NCBI GenBank assembly: GCA_910587255.1
Contig: CAJUKT010000062.1
Location: 1-15,826 of the forward strand
Source: an uncultured Oscillospiraceae bacterium
Lineage (GTDB): Bacteria > Bacillota > Clostridia > Oscillospirales > Oscillospiraceae
Length of the DNA: 15,826 nt
Reading direction: 5' to 3'
Below, piece after piece: positions 6,102 to 13,781 of the stretch. Numbering within the stretch: position 1 is the first letter of the stretch; each line of letters begins with the position of its first letter. A program made the translations under genes and the position numbers. The notes under the pieces are model-generated. The model was not told the origin of the DNA, searched no databases, and saw nothing but the letters and a program-made list of their open reading frames with translations.

Positions 6102-6570
6102 AAAGCCTGTGTCTTATGTGACAGCGGAGGAAAAGGACAAAATCTCCCGCAACCTTCTGATCTGGCTGAACACCTTCCCGGATATCCCGGACGCGGTTCT
6201 GGCCGGAAACCCCATGACACCCATTAACTTCGAGTTTCTGACGGACAATATGCCCTGCATGGCCCTGTCCACCATCCAGGCCCCGTATATCGTGAAGCAA
6301 TACATCTATGGCGGGTATAGGGCTGAATACCAGTTCAAGATCATCTACCGCATTATTCCCGGCAATACCAGCGGCCCGGACAAGCGGCTGAAAGCGGACG
6401 AGCTCCTTGACCGCTTTGGAGACTGGTCCAGCCGGGAAAAGCCGGATTTGGGTCCCGGGATCCGCGCTCTTCGGGTGGAAGCCACCACCCGGGCCTCCAA
6501 GTTCGCCGAATATGAAAACGGTGATGAGGACCACCAGATTTTAATGAAAATGACATATGAGGTGATATAA
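6085..6570 (+). CDS. Minor capsid / tail terminator protein (Minor_capsid_3-like)
   Basis: This 161-aa protein probably forms the ring that ends the tail tube at the head. The start is GTG 6085, inside the previous gene, with GGGAGGG about 8 bp upstream. It reads KISRNLLIWLNTFPDIPD, then FLTDNMPCMALSTIQAPYIVK, YQFKIIYRI, and ALRVEATTRASKFAEYENG followed by a closing beta strand (QILMKMTYEVI). The mix of an N-terminal helix, central strands and a D-H-Q-I-L-M-K closing strand fits the small terminator fold, and the gene lies directly before the tail tube gene, as expected. Confidence 0.8.
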   Translation: MSLTSEKPVSYVTAEEKDKISRNLLIWLNTFPDIPDAVLAGNPMTPINFEFLTDNMPCMALSTIQAPYIVKQYIYGGYRAEYQFKIIYRIIPGNTSGPDKRLKADELLDRFGDWSSREKPDLGPGIRALRVEATTRASKFAEYENGDEDHQILMKMTYEVI

Positions 6571-7113
6571 ATGCCTGAGTTTACAGTGAATACCCCGGCT
6601 GGTCAGACCGTACAGCGGAAATTGTTTCGCGCTTACGGGAATTCCGGCACCTATGACAGCCCGAAATGGAACGTGATCGGAAAGCGCGTTGAAGATTCCA
6701 GCACGGAAATGGATTGGAGCGAGGAATCAAAACAGGACATTTTGGGCAATACCTGGGCAACCATGAAAACTCCGATCGTTTCACAAGGTTTCGATCCCTG
6801 CGAAATTGATTCTGGGGATGAGTACCAAGCAAAGCTTTTGCAGCTTGCAATCATTGACCAGGATGCACAAGCCCTGTCCAATCAAGATTTGCTGCTTGTC
6901 CACCTTTACCTGCAAGACGGGAAGGGAAACGCATTTGCCGAAAGATACCCCTCCAGCATGGTCAAGCCTACCGGGCTCGGGGGCGAGGGCGGCGGCTCTT
7001 TGACAATGCCGATTGACGTCACCTTTGGCGGCGAGCGCGAAAAGGGTTCGGCGCGGTTGGATGGCGGCATTGTGACCTTTACGCCCAACACATCCGCAGT
7101 AGAGGGGGAATAA
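6571..7113 (+). CDS. Major tail protein (tail tube)
   Basis: This 180-aa protein should form the tail tube. It begins PEFTVNTPAGQTVQRKLFRAY, carries WNVIGKRVEDSSTEMDWSEE, DILGNTWATMKTPIVSQGFDP, GDEYQAKLLQLAI, and ends with a beta strand and loop (MPIDVTFGGEREKGSARL, GIVTFTP). This is the pattern of phage tail-tube proteins of A118-like phages. ATG 6571 follows the previous stop at once, with GAGGTGAT upstream. A Gly-rich loop (GLGGEGGG) near residue 135 is unremarkable. The gene lies between the terminator and the tail chaperones, the conserved place. Confidence 0.87.
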   Translation: MPEFTVNTPAGQTVQRKLFRAYGNSGTYDSPKWNVIGKRVEDSSTEMDWSEESKQDILGNTWATMKTPIVSQGFDPCEIDSGDEYQAKLLQLAIIDQDAQALSNQDLLLVHLYLQDGKGNAFAERYPSSMVKPTGLGGEGGGSLTMPIDVTFGGEREKGSARLDGGIVTFTPNTSAVEGE

Positions 7114-7116
7114 CGG

Positions 7117-7557
7117 TTGAAAGAGCTGAACTTTGATTCCGGCGTAGTCTCATACTCTCTCAACGGAAAATGCGAGGTCTCCTTCAACCCGGCAGACCGC
7201 GTCTTTGCGGAGCGGTTCTACAACGCCGTTGACGAGATGGGAAAGCTCCAGGACGAATACGCCAAAAAGGCGGAAGCACTCCAAGGCCCCGAGAGCGCGT
7301 TTGAGCTGGCCCGCGAGCGGGACGTTGAAATGAGCAAGGTTCTGGACGGCCTGTTTAACGCCCCGGTCTGCGAGGCCGTATTCGGCAGCATGAGCCTGTG
7401 CGCGTTCGCCAGCGGCTTCCCCATCTGGCTGAACCTGATGCTGTCCATCCTGGATGAGATCGAGGCCAACATTGGCGACATCCAGAAACAGGCCGACCCC
7501 CGCATTGCCAAGTACAAGGAAAAATACGCAAAGTACGCCGCCAAGTTCCACAAATGA
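7117..7557 (+). CDS. Tail assembly chaperone, first gene (gpG-like)
   Basis: This 146-aa protein is the first of the two chaperones that load the tape measure and tail tube. It starts with TTG 7117 behind AGAGGGGG (about 8 bp). It reads ELNFDSGVVSYSLNG, FNPADRVFAERFYNAVDEM, a helical middle, then VCEAVFGSMSLCAFASGFPIWLNLMLSILDEI and a Lys/Tyr-rich C-terminal tail. This is a familiar pattern of the first tail chaperone in clostridial and Listeria-type phages. Its stop overlaps the start of the next gene (ATGA), a common arrangement for the gpG/gpT pair. Confidence 0.8.
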   Translation: MKELNFDSGVVSYSLNGKCEVSFNPADRVFAERFYNAVDEMGKLQDEYAKKAEALQGPESAFELARERDVEMSKVLDGLFNAPVCEAVFGSMSLCAFASGFPIWLNLMLSILDEIEANIGDIQKQADPRIAKYKEKYAKYAAKFHK

Positions 7558-8105
7558 ACTGGACTCTTCCAAACAGCGTAGAAGTCCATGGCGTGACCTA
7601 CTCCATCCGCACGGACTACAGATGTGTTTTGGACATCCTGACAGATCTCTCCGACCCTGAAGCAGACGGACAGGGCCGAGCGCTGGCGGTTCTGATAGGC
7701 CTGTACCCGGACTTTGACGATATGCCGCTGGGGCATTATGAGGACGCGATACAAGCCGGGCTGAATTTTATCAACTGTGATTCCAGCGACGCACCCCACA
7801 AGGCCCCCCGGCTTGTGGACTGGGAGCAGGACTACAGCCTGATTATCGCCCCCATCAACCGGGTAATCGGCGGGGAAGTCCGGGCGGTGGAGTATATGCA
7901 CTGGTACACTTTTCTCGCAGCATATCAGGAAATCGGCGACTGCACCTTCGCCCAGGTGGTACGCATCCGCGATCACCTGGCGCGGGGAAAACAGCTGGAC
8001 AAGTCCGACCGGGAGTGGTATCGAAAAAACCGCCACCTGGTGGATTTCAAGCGGAAATATACCAGCGCGGATGGTGAACTCATGAAGGAGTGGGGCGGCG
8101 GGTAA
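7554..8105 (+). CDS. Tail assembly chaperone, second gene (bacteriophage Gp15 family)
   Basis: This 183-aa protein is the Gp15-type partner of the tail chaperone before it. It begins NWTLPNSVEVHGVTYSIRTD, then CVLDILTDLSDPE, LAVLIGLYPDF, and has PRLVDWEQDYSLIIAPINRV, MHWYTFLAAYQEIGDCTFAQVV and SDREWYRKNRHLVDFK. D-W-E-Q-D is followed by the W-W/Y motif typical of this family. ATG 7554 overlaps the previous stop by 4 bp, so the two are coupled. The next gene is the tape measure, completing the usual tube-chaperone-chaperone-tape-measure order. Confidence 0.9.
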   Translation: MNWTLPNSVEVHGVTYSIRTDYRCVLDILTDLSDPEADGQGRALAVLIGLYPDFDDMPLGHYEDAIQAGLNFINCDSSDAPHKAPRLVDWEQDYSLIIAPINRVIGGEVRAVEYMHWYTFLAAYQEIGDCTFAQVVRIRDHLARGKQLDKSDREWYRKNRHLVDFKRKYTSADGELMKEWGGG

Positions 8106-8135
8106 CCGCCCCGCTCGAAAAAGGAGGTGATCCAC

Positions 8136-10523
8136 ATGGCAAACTCCACAGCGGACGGCAGCGTTGTCATTGACGTTGATATGAACGTAAGTCAGGCAGA
8201 AAAGCGCCTGGGAAAACTGCGGGGCGATATCAAAAAAACGGAAAAAGAAATTTCCGACATGACAAAAGCGAAAGACGAGGTCAAGGAAAAGAGCCTGTTT
8301 CAGGCCGCTGAATTGGACGCAGAAAAAGCGAAGCTGCAAGAAATTAAAGACCGTTTTGCGGATATCCGCAAGCTTTCCAAGGATAAAAGCCTTAGTGTTG
8401 GCCAGCGGGAGGCATATTCCACACAGATTCCCACCATCAAACAGGAGCTGGACGATCAAAATGCGCGTGTTCGGGCGTTGCAGATAGAGTGGAACAAGAC
8501 GGAAAACGCGATTGACGGGTACAACCGAAAAATAGACGCTTCCAATCAAAAGCTGGACAACCTGAAAACTGATGCTGGCATCCTCGCTCAGGAAATTGAC
8601 GAAGCAATCAGAAAACAGAATGGCTTTGCAAAGGCGTCCGCCGCCGCAGAAAAATCTATGCACCGTCTGGGCAGTCGGATCATGGAGCTTGTGAAAAGCG
8701 CGTTCATTTTCAACGTGATTTCTGCCGGGCTGCGCAGCGTGCAGCAGATTACAATGAAATATATCAAAACCAACGATGAGGCCCGGCAGGCTATCGCCCA
8801 GTTGAAAGGGGCGCTGCTGACCCTGGTACAGCCACTCATTGAGGTCATCATCCCGGCTTTTACCATGCTGGTAAATATTCTGACGCGGATTGTTGCGGCT
8901 GTTGCCCAGTTCGTTTCTATGCTGTTCGGGAAAACGCTCAAGCATTCCAAGGACGGGGCAAACGCCCTTTATAAAGAGGCCGACGCCATCGGAGCGGTGG
9001 GCGAGGCGGCAGACGAAGCGGCGGGATCTTTGGCTGGGTTCGACGAGATCAACACCATCAACACGGATAATGCTGGCGGTGCTGGTGGCAGCGGAACAGA
9101 TGCGGGCGGCGAAATCGCGCCGGACTTTGGCGACTGGGGCCTTGATGATGGGATGCTTGACAGGCTGGAGGAGATTGCGAAATGGGTCGGTTTGATCGCG
9201 GCAGGGCTGGCTCTCTGGAAGATCGGAAGTATGCTCCCCGGAACTCTCGGTCAGATCGCTACTTTACTGGGCGGTATTCTTATGACGGTTGGTGGGATCC
9301 TGATGTTCTGGAATGGCTTGACAGACGCATGGGAAAACGGCGTGGATTGGCTGAACCTCATTGAGATGATCGGGGGTCTTGCGGCGGCAGCGTTTGGACT
9401 ATACACAATATTCGAACTCTTACACCCAGGTTGGGGGAAATTTGCCGCAGGAATCGCGCTGGTTGTCGGCGGGATTGCAATGCTGGTAACCGGGTTTCAT
9501 GATGCCATGGAAAACGGGTGGAACCTGCAAAACCTGCTACTGTCTATTGCGGGAATTTTGGCAACCGGCCTTGGGATAGCCCTCCTCACAGGCTCTTGGA
9601 TTCCGCTCCTGATTGCGGCAATTGCCGCTGTTTTGCTGGCCCTGACTGTCGCCACGGGCCACGGAGAAGAGTTGCTTGACGGAATCCGAACCATCATGGA
9701 AGGGTTCGTTGACTTTTTCACAGGTATCTTTACTGGCGACATCGAAAAGGCAATCGGCGGCGTATCTAAAATCTTTGATGGATTGAAAACAGCGGTATTT
9801 GCCGTCATCGACGGGATAAAGGACACTCTGCTTTCGTTTCTCACTTGGCTGGATGAAAAAACAGGCGGGAAATTCCATGGGATCATCGAAGCGGCAAAAG
9901 AATTTGTTTCGGGATTTTTCGATGGAGTAAAGGAAATGTTTGGGGGATGGATTGACGGGGTAAAGACCGCCCTTAATGGGCTGATAAAGTTTGTAACCGG
10001 CGTGTTTACACTGGATTGGGACATGGCCTGGGAGGGCGTCAAAGAAATTTTTAAGGGGATGTGGAATAGCTGCATCTCATTATTGGAGGGTGCAGTTAAT
10101 TTTATCATCAGGGGGCTAAACTGGCTGATTTCCCAGATGAACAAGATAAAATTTGATGTGCCTAGCTGGGTGCCGGGCGTTGGCGGAAAAAGTATTGGCA
10201 TCAATATCCCAAGCCTACCAGAAGCACAGATCCCTCGCCTGGCCCAGGGCGCGGTAATCCCGCCCAATCGGGAGTTCATGGCGGTTCTGGGCGACCAGCG
10301 CCACGGCACGAACCTGGAAGCCCCGGAAGACCTGATACGGAAGATCGTCCGGGAAGAATCCGGCGGCGGAGACGGGCAGGTTGTCATGCTGCTGCAATCC
10401 CTCCTGGAGGCTGTCAAGGCCGGCCACATCATCATGGTGGACAAGACGGTACTGGGCCGCACCGCCCGGGACGGCATCAACGACATCACCATTAAATCCG
10501 GCAAGTTTGCCTTGCTATTCTGA
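8136..10523 (+). CDS. Tail tape measure protein
   Basis: This 795-aa protein sets tail length. It has an N-terminal beta/helix segment, a long coiled coil (about residues 20-180), amphipathic and hydrophobic stretches near 185-200 and 240-290, a Gly/Asp-rich linker (near 315-340: NAGGAGGSGTDAGG), then several very hydrophobic helices (about 350-510) and a repeat-rich part with FFTGIF and FVTGVF motifs. The end carries PSWVPGVGGKSIGI, PRLAQGAVIPPNREFMAVLGDQ and PEDLIRKIVREE, a well-known tape-measure signature. ATG 8136 has AAAGGAGG (8120-8127) 8 bp upstream; GTG 8127 would overlap this site. No peptidase or lytic domain is visible. Confidence 0.93.
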   Translation: MANSTADGSVVIDVDMNVSQAEKRLGKLRGDIKKTEKEISDMTKAKDEVKEKSLFQAAELDAEKAKLQEIKDRFADIRKLSKDKSLSVGQREAYSTQIPTIKQELDDQNARVRALQIEWNKTENAIDGYNRKIDASNQKLDNLKTDAGILAQEIDEAIRKQNGFAKASAAAEKSMHRLGSRIMELVKSAFIFNVISAGLRSVQQITMKYIKTNDEARQAIAQLKGALLTLVQPLIEVIIPAFTMLVNILTRIVAAVAQFVSMLFGKTLKHSKDGANALYKEADAIGAVGEAADEAAGSLAGFDEINTINTDNAGGAGGSGTDAGGEIAPDFGDWGLDDGMLDRLEEIAKWVGLIAAGLALWKIGSMLPGTLGQIATLLGGILMTVGGILMFWNGLTDAWENGVDWLNLIEMIGGLAAAAFGLYTIFELLHPGWGKFAAGIALVVGGIAMLVTGFHDAMENGWNLQNLLLSIAGILATGLGIALLTGSWIPLLIAAIAAVLLALTVATGHGEELLDGIRTIMEGFVDFFTGIFTGDIEKAIGGVSKIFDGLKTAVFAVIDGIKDTLLSFLTWLDEKTGGKFHGIIEAAKEFVSGFFDGVKEMFGGWIDGVKTALNGLIKFVTGVFTLDWDMAWEGVKEIFKGMWNSCISLLEGAVNFIIRGLNWLISQMNKIKFDVPSWVPGVGGKSIGINIPSLPEAQIPRLAQGAVIPPNREFMAVLGDQRHGTNLEAPEDLIRKIVREESGGGDGQVVMLLQSLLEAVKAGHIIMVDKTVLGRTARDGINDITIKSGKFALLF

Positions 10524-10530
10524 GGCGCCT

Positions 10531-10893
10531 ATGACTATTTTAGAGATCAATGGCCACGACTACGCCCGGTGGGTGGCGGACGGCGGCTACGACTGGAGCC
10601 GGGACGACCTGGACAGCGAGAAAACAAAGCGGGTCAAGAACGGGACCATGCGCCGGGACAAAATCACGGAAAAGCGGAACCTGTCTTTCGCGATGCTCCC
10701 CATGCCCGAGGAGCTGGCGGCCCAGCTGGACAGCGATTTACACGCCAAGCAGTTCAGTGTGCGCTACCACGACCTCCACGGGGACCAGACCAGGGAATTC
10801 TACTGCTCCAAGCTCCCGGCCAAGCTGCGGCAGGTGGTGGACAAAGGAAACCTGCTGTGGGATGGCATCTCCTTCAGCCTCCACGAGATATGA
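10531..10893 (+). CDS. Small tail protein after the tape measure, function unknown
   Basis: This 120-aa protein starts at ATG 10531, 7 bp after the tape measure stop, with GAGG 5 bp upstream. It reads ILEINGHDYARWVADGGYDW, SRDDLDSEKTKRVKNGTMRRD, TEKRNLSFAMLPMP, then YHDLHGDQTREFYCSK and a C-terminal LLWDGISFSLHEI. It has the look of a beta-sandwich, and its place between tape measure and hub fits a distal tail or baseplate ring component. I do not know a function for the family. It is a full-length small gene with no signs of damage. Confidence 0.72.
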   Translation: MTILEINGHDYARWVADGGYDWSRDDLDSEKTKRVKNGTMRRDKITEKRNLSFAMLPMPEELAAQLDSDLHAKQFSVRYHDLHGDQTREFYCSKLPAKLRQVVDKGNLLWDGISFSLHEI

Positions 10894-10903
10894 GGTGCGC
10901 GAA

Positions 10904-11605
10904 ATGGCACAGACAACCAGCGCCCTGTGGAAAGCCCTATGGCGCACCAAAGGGACCGCGAGGGAGTATCAATTTGATATTGCCGGGAAGCTATACGGCC
11001 CGGATGCGGAGGTCTCCCACAGCGTAGACAGCGGCTTATATGAGCAGTTCGGCATCGGCGGCGCGGCCACGGCCAAGCTGACCATCTCCCTGTTTGCGGA
11101 CAATATTCCCAAGGGGGCGGTCATCAAGCGGTATATCCGCCTGCGCAACGGCGAGCGGGCCAGCGAGTGGCTTCCCAAAGGGGTGTTTTTTACCAGCCGA
11201 CGCAGTGCGGAGGACGGGTACTGGACTATTGAGGCGTTTGACGCCATGAGAAAAGCGGAGCAGCCCTGGGAACCTGACCAATCCTTGAACTTCCCCCTGC
11301 CCATGCCCCGGGCCGTGACGGAATTTGCCCGGATCATGGGTGTGCAGATTGACCCGCGCACAAAGCTGAACCCGGCCTACACCGTCGACTACCCCGCCAG
11401 CGACCCGGAGAGCGATACCGGGGACTATTACAGCATCCGGCAGGAGCTTCAGTGGATTGCCGCCGCCCACGGGGGGAACTGGATCGTCACGGGGGAGGGC
11501 AAGTTGCTGCTGGTGCCGCTGCTGTCCGCGCCGGAGGAGACCAGCTATCTGGTCACGGAATATGGGGACGCCATCATACTGGGAGGGGTGAAAATCCTTG
11601 TCTGA
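10904..11605 (+). CDS. Tail hub / baseplate protein, first part
   Basis: This 233-aa protein starts at ATG 10904 behind TGAGGTG. Its text (SGLYEQFGIGGAATAKLTIS, LFADNIPKGAVIKRYIRLRNG, EWLPKGVFFTSRRSAEDG, YWTIEAFDAMRKAEQPW, PLPMPRAVTEFARIMGVQID, AAAHGGNWIVTGEGKLLLVPL) is typical of the N-terminal half of a long tail hub protein. The frame ends at TGA 11603-11605 just after ...DAIILGGVKILV. The following frame begins SDKFFVGLDLTG, which reads as its natural continuation. I therefore think the two were one gene and that a small frameshift (loss of 2 bp or gain of 1 bp near 11600) split them. A natural two-gene arrangement cannot be excluded. Confidence 0.78.
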   Translation: MAQTTSALWKALWRTKGTAREYQFDIAGKLYGPDAEVSHSVDSGLYEQFGIGGAATAKLTISLFADNIPKGAVIKRYIRLRNGERASEWLPKGVFFTSRRSAEDGYWTIEAFDAMRKAEQPWEPDQSLNFPLPMPRAVTEFARIMGVQIDPRTKLNPAYTVDYPASDPESDTGDYYSIRQELQWIAAAHGGNWIVTGEGKLLLVPLLSAPEETSYLVTEYGDAIILGGVKILV

Positions 11606-13106
11606 TAAATTCTTTGTTGGCCTTGACCTGACCGGCGCTGAGGACAACGGCAGACAGCGCCCCATCTCCCGGGTGACGCTGCTGCTGGACGATGAGAACA
11701 GCGTCACCGCCGGGGACGACACGGGGGCGGAGCTGCTGGCGGACTGTCCCCACGCCACACAGGAAATGGCAAACGCCATATTGGACCAGGTGAGGGGCTA
11801 CCAGTACCAGATGTTCAGCGCGGACGACGCGGCGCTGGATCCGGCGGCGGAGCTGGGTGACGGGGTGACAGCGGACGGGATGTACTCCATCATCTCCCGG
11901 CTGAGCGACGACGGCAGCGGGTACTCCGGCATCGCCGCGCCGGGGGAGTCGGAGCTGGAGGACGAGTACCCGGCCAGCGGCCCAATGACCCAGGCGTTCA
12001 CCCGGAAAATCGCCCAGACCAACTCCCGCATCACCAAAACGGCGGAGCAAATACGCCTGGAGGTGTCCAACGAGATCAGAGGGCTGTCCAGCTCCATAGA
12101 GATCCAACTGGATGGGATCACCCAGCGGGTGGAGGACAATGAGGCGGGGCTGTCCCAAACCCTGCGCGTTGCCGCCGACGGCGTGACCATCACCAATGCC
12201 CAGGGCAGCACCCTGACCATAGACGGCGGACAGATCGACGCCAGCAAAATCAACACGGAGCAGCTGGACGCCAGCAGAATCCACGCGGAGGATTTGAACC
12301 TCACCGGGGCGATCACCTTTGGCGACCTCGACTACAACACGCAAAATTCTATTACATCCGCCCAGGACGCGGCGGGTGCTGCCCTGACAGCCGCCGGCAG
12401 TGCGGCTAATACGGCACAAAACGCGGCAAATGCGGTCAGCGGCTGGACTTATCCAGGCTCTACCTATATCGACGGCTCCATGCTTATGACGGGGACCGTG
12501 AAAGCATCGTCCTTGCAGGGCGGGAACGTCATGCTGCTGAACGGTTACGGGGACCCGGTCGGCATCATGCACCTCACGCCGGCGCAGACCGCAGACAGCG
12601 CAATTGAGCTCTATAGCTATTCCGCGCTGCGGCTCACGGCGTACTCGGGAATTGTCTACCTGGGCGGCTCTGATGTGGCGGTGGGGTGCGCCAACTTCTA
12701 CCCGCGCGGAAATGCCGCCAATCTTGGTGCGTCTGGGCTTGGCATGTGGAGCGCGGTATACTCCTATACCGGGGAGATCGTCACCTCAGACCGCAACGCC
12801 AAGCACGACATTGAACCCCTCCCGGATAAGTACATGGCCATGCTGAACATGATCCAGCCGGTGCGGTTCAAAATGGACAACGGAACCTCCGGCAGGTATC
12901 ACATGGGCTTTGTCGCGCAGGATGTGGAGGAGGCGATGGGCCGCTGCGGGATCGACCCGCTGGAGTTCGCCGGGTGGTGCAAGGGCATCGACGCAGAAGG
13001 GAACGAGCAGCAAATGCTGCGCTACACGGAGTTTATTCCCCTGTATGCCGCGAAGCTGCGCAGGCTGGAGGAACAGGTTCTTGCGTTGGAAAGGAGGATA
13101 TCATGA
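11598..13106 (+). CDS. Tail hub second part with Peptidase_S74 autoprocessing domain
   Basis: This 502-aa frame starts at TTG 11598, overlapping the previous frame by 8 bp, with GGGAGGGG (11581-11588) upstream. Residues 1-130 continue the hub (GLDLTG, AGDDTGAELLADCPHATQEMA). Residues about 130-200 form a coiled coil (FTRKIAQTNSRITKTAEQIR). Beta repeats follow (DGGQIDASKINTEQLDASRI). The last 110 residues are a Peptidase_S74 intramolecular chaperone domain: TSDRNAKHDIEPLPDKY, QPVRFKMDNG, HMGFVAQDVEEAMG, then a closing helix (LYAAKLRRLEEQVLALERR). Ser397 and Lys402 have the 5-residue spacing of the known Ser-Lys dyad, so self-cleavage before Ser397 is expected. The domain trimerises and folds the upstream part. 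Confidence 0.85.
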   Translation: MSDKFFVGLDLTGAEDNGRQRPISRVTLLLDDENSVTAGDDTGAELLADCPHATQEMANAILDQVRGYQYQMFSADDAALDPAAELGDGVTADGMYSIISRLSDDGSGYSGIAAPGESELEDEYPASGPMTQAFTRKIAQTNSRITKTAEQIRLEVSNEIRGLSSSIEIQLDGITQRVEDNEAGLSQTLRVAADGVTITNAQGSTLTIDGGQIDASKINTEQLDASRIHAEDLNLTGAITFGDLDYNTQNSITSAQDAAGAALTAAGSAANTAQNAANAVSGWTYPGSTYIDGSMLMTGTVKASSLQGGNVMLLNGYGDPVGIMHLTPAQTADSAIELYSYSALRLTAYSGIVYLGGSDVAVGCANFYPRGNAANLGASGLGMWSAVYSYTGEIVTSDRNAKHDIEPLPDKYMAMLNMIQPVRFKMDNGTSGRYHMGFVAQDVEEAMGRCGIDPLEFAGWCKGIDAEGNEQQMLRYTEFIPLYAAKLRRLEEQVLALERRIS

Positions 13107-13258
13107 CAGCCCTTCAAAAGGAGATCGACCAGGCGTTCAAGCTGATTTCCGCCATTCCTGTGAGCGGGGACGGCGTGGACATAATGGCCGCGGCGCGCCG
13201 CCATCTGCGGGACGCCTACCAGATGGCGGCAGGGCCGGAGGTGGACGGGGATGGCTGA
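13103..13258 (+). CDS. Small conserved phage protein, 51 aa
   Basis: ATG 13103 overlaps the previous stop (ATGA), with AAAGGAGG 6 bp upstream. The protein reads TALQKEIDQAFKLISAIPVS, GDGVDIMAAARRHLRDAYQM and ends in an acidic tail. Two helices joined by an IPVSGDGVDIMAA loop form a recognisable pattern of small proteins found among tail genes of clostridial phages. Function is unknown. It overlaps the next gene by 8 bp. Confidence 0.68.
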   Translation: MTALQKEIDQAFKLISAIPVSGDGVDIMAAARRHLRDAYQMAAGPEVDGDG

Positions 13259-13781
13259 CAAGACCACAGGCGGACTGCCCGCCGCCCAGGAATCCGCAAT
13301 CGGCGGCCTGCCGGGCATCGCGGATTTATACGACGACACGCTGATCCCCGTAGAGCAGCAGGGAGAGGCCCGGCACATGACCGGGCGGCAGTGGAAGGGC
13401 TATGCCCAGGCGGGTGTACAAGCCTACGTGGAGAGCGCGAAGCAGTCCGCACAGGATGCGGCCAACAGGGCGGACGACGCCAAAAAAAGTGCCCAGGACG
13501 CCGCAGGGAGCGCCGCAGACGCTGCGGGCAGTGCGCTTTCTGCCCAGCAGTACAGCGGCAAGCCCCCCGTTATCATCGACGGCCATTGGTGGACGTGGAA
13601 CGCCGCAGAACAGCGGTATGAGGACACGGGAGAGGCGGCTCGGGGGAATGTGATGTATGCCACGTTCCTCCTTGATCCCCGAACCGGGAATCTCTACATG
13701 TATACGGACAGCGAGTACGCCGGGCCGCAGTTCCGGCTAAACGGCGCAGACCTGGAGGTGGTTTTAAGTTATGGAGGTTAG
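13251..13781 (+). CDS. Small tail fibre-like protein with alanine-rich coiled coil
   Basis: This 176-aa protein starts at ATG 13251 (GGAGG upstream). It has an N-terminal adapter-like part (GGLPAAQESAIGGLPGIADL, then DTLIPVEQQGEARHMTGRQW), an Ala/Ser/Asp-rich coiled coil at about residues 58-95, and a C-terminal beta domain (KPPVIIDGHWWTWNAAEQRY, MYATFLLDPRTGNLYMYTD, FRLNGADLEVVL). The last part resembles the segment that in other fibres precedes or carries receptor-binding modules. I infer an appendage or adapter that joins the tail tip to the fibre encoded next. The next gene overlaps it by 11 bp. Confidence 0.72.
   Translation: MADKTTGGLPAAQESAIGGLPGIADLYDDTLIPVEQQGEARHMTGRQWKGYAQAGVQAYVESAKQSAQDAANRADDAKKSAQDAAGSAADAAGSALSAQQYSGKPPVIIDGHWWTWNAAEQRYEDTGEAARGNVMYATFLLDPRTGNLYMYTDSEYAGPQFRLNGADLEVVLSYGG

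Noticed and set aside
7500..7560. Programmed -1 frameshift joining the two tail chaperones
   Set aside because: The frames are in the -1 relation, but I see no proper slippery heptamer. AAAAA at 7520-7524 is weak, and the ATGA overlap gives the second gene its own coupled start.
7218..8945. A 575-codon open frame on the minus strand
   Set aside because: It lies opposite the tail chaperones and the tape measure, has a composition unlike any known protein, no ribosome site, and opposes all other genes. It is an antisense shadow of GC-rich coding sequence.
9497..10504. A 335-codon minus-strand open frame opposite the tape measure
   Set aside because: Its Ser/Pro-rich text mirrors the hydrophobic codons of the tape measure on the other strand; no start signal or family motif.
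11574..12572. A 332-codon minus-strand open frame opposite the tail hub
   Set aside because: It is fully covered by a convincing hub gene on the + strand and has no recognisable motif or ribosome site.
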